Shown: piece after piece, positions 51,793 through 63,457 of the stretch
Numbering within the stretch: position 1 is the stretch's first letter
Layout: each line of letters opens with the position of its first letter
Assembly: GCA_949358305.1 (NCBI GenBank)
Contig: OX442314.1
Coordinates: 51,530,581-51,594,580 of the forward strand
Direction of reading: 5' to 3'
From: Strigamia acuminata
Taxonomy: Eukaryota; Arthropoda; Chilopoda; Geophilomorpha; Linotaeniidae
Length of the DNA stretch: 64,000 nucleotides
Translations under genes and position numbers: made by a program
Notes under the pieces: generated by a model
What the model was told of the DNA's origin: nothing
Seen by the model: the letters and a program-made list of their open reading frames with translations, nothing else
The model's database searches: none

Positions 51793-51854
51793 TTCTTACG
51801 TACGTAAGAATAGCCGCTCGTAGGGGATACGTTATTCTTACGTATACGTAAGAA
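51793..51854. repeat. Two perfect palindromes, 18 and 20 bp
   Basis: TTCTTACGTACGTAAGAA at 51793-51810 and TTCTTACGTATACGTAAGAA at 51835-51854 share their outer arms. They sit directly upstream (minus sense) of the exon at 51390-51779, in what would be its intron. Confidence 0.85.
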
Positions 51855-52199
51855 CATCAGGGGATTCACGCAGGGAAGCCCAGGATTTGTCCCTGAAAAC
51901 AAACAAAACGAACCAAACGGACTATTAAATGTATTTTTAAAATTAATTTTATTATAAAACAAAACAAATTATACCAAACAAAAATAAGTTTTAAAAGTTA
52001 CAAACAAAAAACAACACAAATTCAATCCAGTGCCACCACATCAGAGCAACACAAACATCACTTATTCTGCGCACAAACTCTCTACGTGTAATGGCTTTCA
52101 CATGACGGTAACTCCATATGTAATTAAGCATTCACAGTGAAACCACTCACTGTATTCTAAGGAATAAACAATTTGATCAGACAGGCTGGGGAGATTCCC

Positions 52200-53095
52200 C
52201 ATCATTTCTTCGACAGTCATTACTTCGAAAAGCAAATTTAAACTCCCTTTGATGCAGTTCCATTTCTCCCACACTCAGTTCTCGAATGGCTCATTTCTTC
52301 GAAATTCACTTCTTCGAATTGGTAGGTTCTTCGAAATTCACTTCTTCGAATTGGTCGGTTCTTCGAAATACACTTTATGGATCGTGTCGCTTATTTGCGT
52401 CAACGTGACGCCGCTAACAGTCACGTCGCATTCAGTCGGCACACAGACAGTTGAAGCCACTGTTCAGCCCAAATGCAGCTGGTCTTTTGCTATGGTGGGA
52501 GAACAATTATGTTCTTGGCAATGTCAGACGAAATGGAACATGTGCCACGCCGCTTTTCCCACCGGAGCTCTAGAGTTGCTACCAGTTCTATAATGAGGGT
52601 GAGCCGAGTACGAGCAATCTTGTGGAGTCATGGCATAACAGATTTAACATCCTTGTGGGTGCTAATCACGTTGGGATCTTCAGGATGCTTGTGGCGATGC
52701 GTCGAGAACAGGAAGACACTAAAGCCGCGGTCGAAGGTATCGTTACAGGGGTTCCAAACCCCTCCAAGAAACGTAAGGACCTGCTAAGAGAGGCAAGAAT
52801 ACGACACTTGATGACTGAGAGGTGCACAATGTCCACATTAGCCTTCATTTGTGGCATTGCCCACAACTTTGCTAAGTTTGAGTAAATTTTATAAACATTT
52901 CAAAACATTTCAAAACATTTTAAAAATTGAAAATTGTGGGTTACTTCTCAGTCGATCACTTCTCGAATGTGTCGTTTCTTCGAAAAATGTCTGTCTGAGA
53001 AATGACCTATTCGAGAAACGTGGTCTTTGAAATGATTGTCTAAGAAGTGAATTTCGAAGAAGTGACCCAGACTCTCTGGGGATCGACCCACAAAA
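52200..53095. mobile_element. Probable MULE remnant with CACTTCTTCGAA-rich ends
   Basis: Both ends carry many CACTTCTTCGAA-like motifs, in opposite orientation at the two sides (about 52205-52380 and 52940-53085), as subterminal repeats of a DNA transposon would. The transposase fragment at 52579-52885 lies between. Exact termini and a target duplication could not be fixed. Confidence 0.5.
52579..52885 (+). pseudogene. MULE-type transposase C-terminal fragment
   Basis: The frame reads LVESWHNRFNILVGANH and continues for about 85 codons to TAA. The xNxxExWHxxFN phrase is characteristic of the C-terminal part of FLYWCH-associated MULE transposases. The catalytic part upstream is not readable. 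Confidence 0.65.
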
Positions 53096-54051
53096 TGCTT
53101 CAGGATTGTCACACGACTGATATGTCATGAGCAATGATTTTTGCACCATTGCAGTGTGATGTCTTTTAAGACTTGAAGGTGCTGATTAAATATTTTAGTC
53201 CCATCTTTGAGGCACTGAATCGGCAACAAACAATGTCAGTCCTGACTTATCTCGGACAGCAAACATATGACAACACGGCAGCTTTCGCATTAAAAAAGAC
53301 TGCAATAGATCTTTGAAAATTTTGGTCAGTTGATTCAATTATGGGATCATCATAACAATGGTTGAAATCCCCCTCTATAAGAAAAATTATTGCAAAATTG
53401 CGAGTGTTTGGACGGACACCATGTGGTCAGGGGAGGACTAAAAGGTGATGGACGCAACACATCGGAGCCGATCACGGTGAACTTCAAGCCCGTGTCTACC
53501 TGAAGTAACACATGAGTGTTATTAATGGTCAGCATCTATTGTTATTTGTGGTATGAAGCACTTATCGGTCCTGTAAATGGAACTGGTGGACCCAATATGG
53601 CAATTTTATTTGCCATGGGTGGGATGTTTAGTCTTAAAGGTGGCTTCTGTTTCTCCCTGTCACTGCTACTCCCACTAGTGGACATTCATGAGTCGCACTG
53701 ACCAGGCTCCCAGTGCCATGTTGATATGAGGTTGTGGGTCGCTTCACAATCCACACATTTACACACGAATAAACGAACAGGTGATTAATGTTCAAATCGT
53801 TTAAAAGTCCATACGTTGGGATTAACGATGCACTCACAAAATTCAAAATGTCTAACTGAAGCTGATAAAAAACACAGTTTTGCAATCTTATCTGTGCATT
53901 TCTTCATCATTGCAGACAACTGTCTTGTTCACACTGGGCTCTCCGCGTCATGCACACCGGCGTTTAAATATGCATTGAGTATGACCATGTAATTACAGAA
54001 TGTCCACGAAACAAACTTACGGTATATTACATTGCGAAATATGATGAATTG
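53096..54051. other. Intergenic stretch, no gene seen
   Basis: Several short frames, none with recognisable content. Confidence 0.3.
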
Positions 54052-54306
54052 TTATATTGCTTTTGCTTTTGGGCCTACTGGTTCAGATAAATTAACTAAC
54101 AAACAACATACATGAAAAATATTCTGTATTAGTAGTGCCATCGTGATCGGCAAGGCCCCTTCCAAAATATGAAAATTTTTAATCCTTCCCATTGTTCTTT
54201 CAATGTGTATTCGTATTTCAGCAATTCTTCTTCCTTCCACAATTTCAGGTACATCAAACTGGTGTTTATCTCTCAAAAAAGGTGGAATGTTTAATCTACA
54301 ACCTCT
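54052..54306 (-). pseudogene. PIF/Harbinger (ISL2EU-like) transposase C-terminal fragment
   Basis: Minus translation gives IPPFLRDKHQFD, EGRRIAEIRIHIERTMGRIKNF and NIFHVCCLLVNL, the end of a DDE_Tnp_4 transposase in which RIHVERxIGRIK carries the last catalytic Glu. The first two Asp residues are outside the fragment. Confidence 0.8.
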
Positions 54307-54880
54307 TATAATTGTTAAAATTATTGTTAAATAAAGCAGTCACATGACCTGAAAAATGTATCTTTCTTATATTTAAATGCAACGCTCTCTGACATTTAAA
54401 AGTTATACCAGCAATGATTAGTAATAATAAACACACACAAGTAGAAGAATAATAATTTTAATATTTTATTTTATTTTTTAAATTCATAAAAATCATAAAA
54501 ATCGCTAAAAAATTATGAAAATAAACATCGCTTTTCCAAAAAACAAAACTCATGATAACTGGTTTAGGTTTAGGTTTATTGTAGAATGAGTAAAACTAAC
54601 ATCAAACAAGATTTAAATTATTAAAATCGAATCAAATAAATAAATGCAGCACTGGATGAATTCGCGGGGCCATTTCTTTTATTATTTGATCGAAGTTGTT
54701 ACATTTCGTTAAGTCATGTTTTCATAACGTGCGTTTATCCTTTTGCGTATACAATATAAGTGCAACACTTCTTTAAATGTTCACTTGTGTAAAGATAGAA
54801 CAAATATTTAAAATTAATTAACTGTTTGGATTTAGTCTTTTCTAGTTTCCACGATTATAAATCGGTGCGCATCCGGGCTA
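54307..54880. other. AT-rich stretch
   Basis: No gene seen. Confidence 0.3.
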
Positions 54881-54889
54881 AATTTATTT

Positions 54890-56030
54890 CATGGACCCAC
54901 ACGAAAAAGGGTGGAAAATAAACCATGAGTAAAACTTGAAGTGCCACCTTGTAGCTAAATCCGAAATATTATTTAGTTTGAAGATTGATTCTATCATTAC
55001 ACATACCCGTGTTTTACGGAATGTAAACCCCGTGTAATATGACTGTCGCGATGGCACTTCACGTTGGAGGCATATCCGTAAGTTGGATTTGAATGGTCGT
55101 ATTCTCGATGGATTTGAGTACGTCCAGTAAGTCTGAAAGGGATTTTAATTTCAGTGTCTGCATCAATGACAATAATATCGGTCGCAAATCGAAACGACAA
55201 AATCAAAACGATTAATTCGATTGAAGATTACTCAATATCCGTGTTTGATCGAATGTAAACCCCGTATTGTTATACGGGGTTTACAACTGTCATTGCAGGT
55301 TGGACGCACGCCGACATGTTGCATTTTGTTGTATTCCCGTTCGATTTTTCCTCATGAAATTGCATTAATTCGTTTCACTTATCTTCAATTTCACCTTGTG
55401 AATTTGTATTACAGAAACACTCGATTTCTTGGAGCTGTGCTTTGGGTTAAAACCGAGAGGAAATTTCAAATTCTGGTAAATTATGTTCCAACTCAAATTT
55501 GTCTTATTACAGGAGTTTAATGAAACAATTTTGTATCCATTATTTTCGGAATTGTTTTCATTTTTCTTAAAATTTATTCATTTTAAATTGTTCTAGTTGA
55601 TGCCGCCGATTTTGATTTTCCGATCTGGTCTTTGTTGGATGAAATTCAATACAAATTCTCAAGCTGAGTTGTTTGATTGTGTTTTCTTCGTCGGGGGTGT
55701 AAAATCCAACTCTCTACCTCCACGTGGTCACCCCTGGATAAACTGATGACTTGACAGTCTCAGTGGAACCAGAAGAGAGCTCTGGTCATTTGCAAATTTC
55801 TTAACTTCATTTTATTCTTATTTCTTACCGTTTCTTTGTTTAAAATTCCTGTGCATTGTATCGTAAGCCCGCATTCTTGACATGAATGTGGCATTTACAT
55901 GTCTTTGTATTGTAAGCCCACATTCCTTATGAATGTGGCATTTACAAAAATGTCTCTAATTTTTTGCTGATCCAAGCAAATAGGGTTAATTGAAAAAAAC
56001 TATACTCACCTTTAAATGCACAATTCTGCC
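54890..56030. repeat. Repeat P, copy 2
   Basis: Diverged copy of 30750-33060 with the MITE-free junction at about 55711-55720. Contains the same GTAAACCCCGTAT/ATACGGGGTTTAC inverted repeat near 55254-55280. Confidence 0.75.
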
Positions 56031-57118
56031 CTGTTTTTCCTTTGAATATTAAACACTTTTTCCACACTTCTAATGGCTTAAACCATCCTTTGCGGCCACT
56101 AACTCTGCCACCCGGATACCCGCCGTTGCGGCCTTCATCACCTCCGGTCCGGCTGGGGGTTCCTGATCCGCCTCAGGAACGGATTTTCTTGGACGTCCTG
56201 AAGGGTCTGCTGCCGCTTTTGGTGTGAGATTTGCCATCTGCAATGGAAGTACAAGAAAAACGTTCGGAAGCTTTGATAAATGAGTCTGGCTTATCACAAA
56301 ACATGTTTCCACTGGTCCAGTTCAAGTTGACAGCGTTAGCAGTGGGCATTATTATGACATTTTGACTTCATTATTGTTGACTAACAATTAAGTTCAGTTA
56401 GGAGTTTTAACACAAACCGAAACCATGCGCCACCGTCCATAGAGTAGCGCCTGGTGACAGGAAGCTCCGTGTCATTTTTTTTGCTCTGCGCATGCTTCCG
56501 GACTTTTAGAGCAATCAAACTTTAAGGTTCAGGCGCAACTATTGCGACCGATTTCCCGGTTCATTTCGTGTGGCTTTCCTTCCTCGCAACTTACGCGAAC
56601 ATAAGATAATGCCGGGGAAACATTCGCGGTTACCGCGTCTTTCGACGTGCCTCGCTTACCTTTACCTTCCCTTTCGTTGCAATCTTTGGGAAAAAAAAGA
56701 GGAAAAGAAACAAACGTAATAAATACAATTGAAACAAATCAAAACAAATGGGATGCTAAATTTAGTCCTATTGGTGGCTACTGCAGCAACAACGAAAGAA
56801 ATATCCACACCACACATTGTTCGCGCGAGTCTGCGTGTGCAATACGTGCATAACCGCGCGGGATTAATTAACAAAAATTATCCTGAAATGCCAATGAAGT
56901 GTGTACAGCTGTGTAAATAAGTCTGGCACTGTTTTAAAAGTATCATTTCCAAGCATACTCTCAGCCTTTGAGAGGTGGCGAAGGTTCTTTTTCGTGGTAA
57001 ACATGAACATTCGGGATCCGCAAATAAGTTGTCAACATATACATGAACCGCTCTCCTCTGAGAGTGTTCTGAAAAGGTCCAAGAGACTCACTGCCCAAAT
57101 CACTGAATGTTAACGGAT
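56031..57118. other. Mixed region with a short AT-hook-like frame
   Basis: A minus ATG frame starting at about 56237 encodes MANLTPKAAADPSGRPRKS, containing one GRPRK, and ends near 56070 (about 55 codons). It is too short to assign. The rest shows no clear gene. Confidence 0.25.
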
Positions 57119-57374
57119 CTTTTGGTGCGTGAATCGGTAGTCTCCTAGCACGCAGCACAGCTGGTGCCATTGCATGACGTGAAGGTAGTGCCTGACGGAC
57201 AACTGCATCTTCAGGTGCAAGTGCGGATCTAATGACTTGGGAAGGCTTTGCATTGCTATGCACCGCACAAACCTTCAAAGCCTCAGTAACCCAGATAACA
57301 GATTGCCGAGTTGGATCGGGCTCTTGTGTATGCCCCGAGGGCACAATCAAGACTTTCAGTGTGTTAATGTTCAC
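57119..57374 (-). pseudogene. FLYWCH/MULE-associated gene fragment
   Basis: Minus frame with [28 protein letters not shown] and LPSRHAMAPAVLRARRLP, the segment after the FLYWCH finger in MULE-type transposases. The first third is nearly identical to 39330-39490. The frame runs on to 56961 with less convincing sequence. Confidence 0.65.
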
Positions 57375-57426
57375 ATCAGTGGTCTTTCATCCACCACATG
57401 GTGACTGAAGCTAACGGTCCGGCAAC

Positions 57427-57680
57427 ATGTTCCATCGCGGTGGCCGCCGCCACTGCCCGAAAATCAACCTGGACGACTTAGACGGCTTTTGCGTTTCCCG
57501 ATGCGGTCACCACCGTTGTTGCAAACGCGACCGCTTTGTGTGCTGCCGTGGCCGACTCTGCCGCTATCCCAGCCGCCAGAGCGACAGTTCTTGTGGCCTC
57601 AACCAAAGCCGACTCCAATTTGTCCATCCTAAATGGAAGCGAATGGCGCGTTCCACCGCTTTTACCGCTTTCTTGTAAGG
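57427..57680. other. GC-rich low-complexity stretch
   Basis: Repetitive GCCGCC-like DNA with overlapping frames. None is recognisable as a protein. Confidence 0.25.
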
Positions 57681-57741
57681 TACTCTGGTGCAGAATATCG
57701 CAGTGGAAACTGTTGCTCGCATTTGTGTGTCATGTTTAGGC

Positions 57742-58056
57742 CTAAAATCCCAGTAGAAACTCGCGCTCGTTGTCTAAAACTTTCAGAAGTGGTAAACTGT
57801 TTAAAAATAAATGACAGCCATCGACACCGATACCGCGTATTTTCAACTCGACGAGTTTGGTGTAACGTTTAAGCAAATTAATCCTACTAATTTTTCTGCA
57901 TTGTGACAGATCTAGATGCGTTATCCTGTGACAGTGTTTGGCTATTTTGTCCACGTCTCCATTGATCAAGTCGAACACGATAAACGTCACTCGCGAGCAG
58001 TGGATGAATTGGGCGGTCGAGTGCGAGGAGGTGGCGGTCGTCATTCGGACCGTCAT
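57742..58056 (-). CDS. Leucine-rich-repeat protein fragment
   Basis: About 104 codons, ATG at 58056, TAG stop at 57742. HCHRITHLDLSQCRKIS followed by LLKRYTKLVELKIRGIG and LFLNSLPLLKVLDNE are LRR units of the RNI/F-box-LRR type. It could be one exon of a larger protein. No other exons are recognised. Confidence 0.5.
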   Translation of the reverse strand: MTVRMTTATSSHSTAQFIHCSRVTFIVFDLINGDVDKIAKHCHRITHLDLSQCRKISRINLLKRYTKLVELKIRGIGVDGCHLFLNSLPLLKVLDNEREFLLGF

Positions 58057-58139
58057 CGGTGTGGGTGTAATGTATTTTTGCAATAAAAAAAATAACACTA
58101 AAGACGCTAAAAAAAATTGAAAGGGACATTTTATTCAAA

Positions 58140-59440
58140 AAAAATTAGAATAACTATTAATTATCCTCTTGCAGATGTAAAAAGTAGGCTATTAAAAAAC
58201 GAGAGCATTCAGTAAAAAATCACTGTGAAGTTTGTTTTTTTTGTACAGAAATTGGCCGACGAAGAAAACACTCTCTCACTTTCAATCAAAGCAGGCTGTA
58301 TTGTCAGTAATGCATCCAAAAGCTTTTGAATATGTCTGTCGTTGTAGGTTAAGATCAAACTGATGACGATGGAGATCAGTGGTGGAGGAAAGCAGCCAAT
58401 GAAGGGGAAAGAGTAATTTAATTAGCTTAGCTGAAAGAGTGTTGGACAAATATAAATATATAAATAAATAAATAAAAAGGCAGCCAAAGATTGGCGAAAA
58501 GGGCGGCCAAAGTGAGTGGCAAGAATGGTGGGCAGTGTAAAAACTGCTCAAAATAACGGCCAAACGAGGAAGGCTTAAGAGTAATAGTAGGGTTTCGGTA
58601 CCGGGAAACCGGGGTACCGATTTCCCGGGAATCCCATTGAGAAATCACGGTACCGGGAACCGGGAAATTGGAGAAAAACCGGTTCCGTCAAAAAATCGTT
58701 GCAAAAACGTCATTTTCGTCATTGAAACGTTACATTTTGCAAAGTTTTAATGATGACAATGGCCATTTTTAACGAATAATGGCTACAAATGGCCATTTTT
58801 AACGCAAAATAGTTAAAAATGGCCATTTTTGATCAAAAACGGCCATTTTTAACGAAAAACGGCCATTCTTGATCAAAAACGGCCATTTTTGACGGAAAAC
58901 GGCCAGTTTTGATGGAAAATGGCCATTTTTACCATGAAAGATGGCTAGAAATGGCTAAAAATGGCCATTTTTGACAAAAAACGGCCATTTTTTGTCATTT
59001 TTCGTCGTTTCCCGCCTGACCTTTTTTGGTCCCGGGAGTACCGGCTATTTTGGTACCGGGAACCGGGAATTTTAAAAAGGCGGGAAAACAGAAACCCTAA
59101 GTAATAGGACTGAAGATTTTGATGTTGCATTCTAAATTCTGTGCTCTAAGAGCGTGTGTGTGTTTGCCTGACAACCAAGGCATTGTTTACATAGTAAAGA
59201 AAAAATAAGTTTCCAGTATACTAATTTAGATTGTTGCTATGGATATAACAAAACAAAATGTCGGTTTTTAGCTGAATATTGAATCAACATTATGCAACAA
59301 AAAATACCTGAAGAATTTGGTTGGTGTTAGTATTAATAAGCTCCTGTACCACGGCAAGGTCCCAACCATCACAGGAGAAAATAGGAAGAAAAGCCCTTAA
59401 CCACCTAAGGAACGTATCTGTTTGTCCCTGAAAAAGAAAA
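58140..59440. repeat. Composite duplication copy 3: end of block B and 3' segment
   Basis: 58140-58345 matches the end of block B (ATTAATTATCCTCTTGCAG). 58370-58579 and 59108-59440 are the conserved 3' segment, interrupted by the hAT MITE at 58588-59099. Confidence 0.8.
58588..59099. mobile_element. Complete hAT-type MITE, 512 bp
   Basis: Ends TAGGGTTTC...GAAACCCTA, flanked by the exact 8-bp duplication AGTAATAG (58580-58587 and 59100-59107). The uninterrupted site is visible in other copies of the host repeat (AGAGTAATAGGA at 2624 and 40600). Subterminal GGTACCGGG/CCCGG motifs and a central tract of AATGGCCATTTTT repeats, but no transposase. Confidence 0.93.
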
Positions 59441-60113
59441 AAAAATGTAAAATTGTGTAGTTAATTGTCTTAACTTACCGTGCAGATCTTGCATCCTCGT
59501 CTGCCTCCTCGTTTCCCAGGATACCTTTGTGGCTGGGTATCCAGCAGAAACGAACGTCACATCCGACTTGTCCTCGGACTTGTCTAACCTGAAATAGCAA
59601 ATCTATGAGTGATGTCACTTCAGGTTTTTGCGCTCTCAGACACTGCAGCGCGTATAAGCAATCTGTCCATGACGTGCTGCAGTGCCAGGCGGATTCCCTC
59701 GAGTTCCGCCTCGAATGGCGATGCATTTCCGTTTAAAACTGCTCCCACCTTTTCATCACTTTTGGAACCGTCGGTGTAGATGGCCCAGAAATCAATGAAG
59801 TCTTCTCTGTGGCGGTTGAAGAGAGACTGGTATTCCGTTGGTCCGGTTTTGGCCTTGCGAAATGCGCTCAAGGAATAGTCGCACGCCACGAGCGACTCAA
59901 CTTCGGTCGCGCATTCTTTGCACTTTTTGACTGCCTTGTCCCATTTTTGGCAGCAGTCCTCACAAAAATACTTCTGGCAGACGACGCAAATGTCCACAGC
60001 ATTGTTCCGCCAGTGGAAATGGCACACTACACTTGTTTGGATTTGCGTTTGTTGCAAGTATCCTTGTTTTTCGTCCGATGACGAAAAGCTGATAAATTAG
60101 GCCGTTTAGTATA
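59430..60113 (-). pseudogene. B-box/RNase H gene, copy 3, broken
   Basis: Same gene as at 2904 and 49260 with the intron sites kept (GTAAGT donor), but it has a frame change before CHFHW near 60030, an in-frame loss of the GAAAVCCGRS region after EKVGA, and a deletion of about 28 nt that removes the third catalytic region and shifts the frame near 59670. Confidence 0.8.
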
Positions 60114-60440
60114 CAATGCCAGGCTTAGTGAGTTTGGACAAAATGTCAAATATTCCATTCGAATATTGTCCTGGCAGACCAGGATGCACTGGGTTCTGCG
60201 GAAAATAGTGAGGATAGGCCATTCTGTCATGCCCTGTGGGTGTTGCAGAAACTTTTCTGTCACGTCATTCACTCAAGTGGAAACCCAGCATTAATTAGGC
60301 GCATTGCAAATGTTTAGGATTTGACACTAGTGTTAGCGGCTTGAATTTCTTTGCCCGTATTTGCAAAATAGACATGTTGGCTCCCCAGTGTATAATGAAT
60401 AATCAGTACTTGATGTGTTGTTTGAGGTCCCATTTATTCC
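60114..60440. repeat. Module U, copy beside broken RNase H gene
   Basis: Matches 3714-3990 closely and leads into block A in the same way. Confidence 0.75.
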
Positions 60441-61459
60441 TAATCAAATAGACTTGCATAGTAAATCGCTGAGCCACAGATTCAGCATACTGCCGTTGGA
60501 TACATCAACCCGTTAACATGGTAAAATCCTTTAAGAAGCGTCTCAAAACTGATACGGTTACAATTTGTAGTACTAGTATTTGGACATTGTCCTTCCACAA
60601 CAACGTTGTAGGGCTGAAGGAGAACAGGTAAATGATTCCATATTGTTATGACACAGTTGCATCTTAAACACCTGAAATTTGAAAGAAATGTAATAAATTA
60701 TACCGATAATAAAAAAAACAATATTTTGCATTACTTCATGTTGTAGTACAGGCGAATATGCCTGACCACAAAACAATCGTGCAAGAAGTAGAAATGTCTT
60801 GCAAAAGAATTCAGGTCTTTATCCGATAATGTCGACGCAATGGCCTTCATCTGGGCCTCAAACTGGTACCAAGCATCAATTGAAAACTCCAAATTCGTAC
60901 AATCTGGCAGGCGAGTAACAAATCGTATCCATTGTTCTCTCAGAAATACTAAAAAGGTCTTGATTGAATAAAATTCATCTGCACAGGCCAGATCCTGTCG
61001 ACTGCGCTATTATTGTATTTCTCCTCTAACGTGTATGGAGCGATCGCTCCATTATGGAGCGACCGTAATCAGACAACCATGCACGATGGTTACAATTTTT
61101 TAAGTGAGCCTTTTTTCTCTCTCGGTTAATTGCTACGCAACCGAGGAGACAATAGCCTTACATTTATTGTAGAATACAACATAACTAGAAAATTCCAAGG
61201 TGCTACAATTGTATCTATGCATCATGTTAAATAACACTTGAATCTAAATTTAGTAACAAATACAGTTTTGAACAGTACATTAAATAGGGCTTTTTTAAAA
61301 AAAGGCTTACAATCATTTACATGTGTAATTTAGGCACAAAAGTGAAAAAATAAATCAAAACAACAACATTCCAAGAAATACATTAAAAAACCCAAATGAC
61401 ACGTAAGAATCTCCGTAGGAGAATCAACATGGCATAATAGGCCTAGCAAAAACCTATAG
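60430..61459. repeat. Block A, second copy
   Basis: Near-identical to 3990-5020, with loss of a few short segments. Ends at the GCCTAGCAAAAACC phrase. Confidence 0.8.
60482..61001 (-). CDS. Unrecognised two-exon cysteine-rich protein, copy 3 (block A, partial)
   Basis: Exons 61001-60735 and 60671-60482, intron 63 nt (GTAATG...TTTCAG). The frame is open through CLRCNCVIT and FYHVNGLMYPTAVC to TGA. Compared with 4034-4548 it has in-frame codon gains and losses near CPNTS only. Function unknown. Confidence 0.5.
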
Positions 61460-61734
61460 CAAGTAGGGAATCCATAATTTGTTGCAGTGCTTTTTCTTTA
61501 TTATGCAACTGTTCGTTCGTTTGTCTGCAACATTCTATAGCTGACAACACGATTTCAATTACTTTAAGTACATTTTTGGCTGCCATTTTTGAATATCTGA
61601 ATATCGGTAGGCAGACTAGAATCCAGAAATCAAGAAATAATATAACAACTCAATAAGAATAGAAAATGATTTTATTGCCCTGAAAAATACGTGGAAAAAT
61701 ATACAGTACACTATACAGCAAGCACCCATCCAGA
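61460..61734. other. 3' flank of the B-box gene
   Basis: Carries a minus-strand AATAAA at about 61671-61676, about 60 bp after the stop of the B-box gene. No other gene. Confidence 0.5.
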
Positions 61735-62471
61735 TCATACGATTGATAGGGTTTTCAATGACTGTTCCGCTTCTAACGCGAATGTGTGGTAGATGCGCGT
61801 TTGTTCGTACCAATACGTAATCGTATTTTTGATTTTGGACAACGCCAACCTCCCCGTCTGTTTATCGCCCGTTGTCGTCCTCAAATGTTGATTAAAAATA
61901 TCGCAAAGTAATTTTTTTAAACGACCTGTTTGTAACATCGCTCCATACGCTGCAAGCGAATACAAATAAAACGTGTGAATATATGAATAAACAATAAATA
62001 AAATTGCAACTAACCTTCAGTTCTGAAACGATCGTTCACCAGTAGATGTGTTGTGTTCTTTATCTTCAAGAATTCCAATCGGGATATCAAACTCTTGGTT
62101 TCGCCAATAATACACAGATTCGCCGACCTTTCGATCACATGTTTGAATGTGTCGGCATCTCTCAATATCATTTGCAAACCCGCCAAAGTTTCTGTCAAAA
62201 ACTTGCCACGATGCGTCAAATACGGACTAGTTCTTGTCGCGTGGTTTGCCGGGCGGGAATGATCGGTTTGGCATCTCCTGCTGCACTCGGCGCACACAAA
62301 TTCGCTGCAGATTTCACACCAGTCCGTGGCATCGGTCCAATGCTTGTTGCACATGACGGGCGCGGCATTCGTAACGTCGGCGGGTGTCGGGCGCCAAATG
62401 TCCACTTCTTGGCTCGTTAGTGAAGTCCAGGTCCATGTTGCACAGTCGATATCGCATCGTTTCGATTCCAT
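61735..62471 (-). CDS. B-box zinc-finger protein, two exons
   Basis: Proposed CDS complement(join(61735..61949, 62015..62471)), 223 codons, ATG at 62471 chosen because the open frame farther upstream begins with GTG. Intron 65 nt (GTTAGT...TTCGCTTGCAG). A B-box is at residues 41-77: C41-x2-H44-x7-C52-x2-C55-x4-C60-x2-C63-x7-H71-x5-H77. It is followed by helical sequence that may form a coiled coil, as in TRIM-like proteins, but no RING is present. B-boxes mediate protein contacts. A minus AATAAA follows. The finger has spacing like the one fused to RNase H in this window (CxxH, CxxC, CxxC). Confidence 0.7.
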
Positions 62472-62578
62472 TTGCGACGCTGTTTCGGAAAGACGCGGGT
62501 GGTTTGTTGTTTCGAAGATTACTTGCAACACGTGACTTGGGTTATGGGTTTCCGTGGCTTATGACAACAGATTATGTA

Positions 62579-62765
62579 ATCAGAATAGGCCAATGGGGAC
62601 AGGTTGGTTACAACAATGGTGCCACCTAGTGGCCAATGCAATCTTGTCAGAATAAGCCAATGGGGAAAGGTTGGTTACAACAATGGTGCCACCTGGTGGC
62701 CAATGCAATCTTGTCAGAATAGGCCAATGGGGAAAGAGGGATTAAAACAATGGTGCCACTTAGGT
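62579..62765. repeat. 67-bp minisatellite with CCAAT boxes
   Basis: About 2.7 copies of a unit containing AGGCCAATGGGGA, AACAATGGTGCCACCT and GTGGCCAATGCAAT. It lies about 110 bp upstream of the B-box gene start, so the repeated CCAAT (two per unit) could act as a promoter element. Confidence 0.85.
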
Positions 62766-63457
62766 AACCCCTCGTACAATGATCTTTGAAGTCAAACTGA
62801 AGTTCAAATAATCATAATACACAATTATGCCATGCAGCAAGGCCCACAGGCTGCGAAAGTCCCAGAAGACTTCAGACCGATCTTGTGGTCACCATCTGCT
62901 CCGACTAGACTTCCTGCACTGGAGAAACTGTCTGAAAGAGGCTAAACATCACCATGTTTGATGTAAACCAACCTTTATTAATTTACCATCGTATATACAA
63001 GAATAGTAAGACCAAAAAATGTCTTCAGGTCAGACAATATCAAAGACAATCAATAATATCACTTGTAAAACCAAGAATATCACAGCATTTATTACATAGG
63101 TTAATATTTTTAAGCAAATTTACGTAAATGTTACAAATGGTGGGCTTATTGAGCTCTTTGCTAGTAGACTACAGTTAATCATGTATAAATCATGTATTGA
63201 CATTTATAACTTGTTACATCAGATACTTTTATGGATGTAAAGTTGTGATCTAATTTTGGTTTATTTTGGATCATTTTGGACCAATTTCAAGGTCTCCACT
63301 CTTTATTTTATTTAGGAAACTTTTCTTAGTTTTTTTTTATGATGTAATTGTGATTTTTACTAGTTTTTACTAAATCAAAATCCTCCAGTTGTGTCCCATG
63401 CGAGAGTTTCGGCATCAGGTTTTCGGGTTACTTTTAGGTTTGTTTACGTTTTGCAAA
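62766..63457. other. AT-rich stretch
   Basis: No gene seen. Confidence 0.4.
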
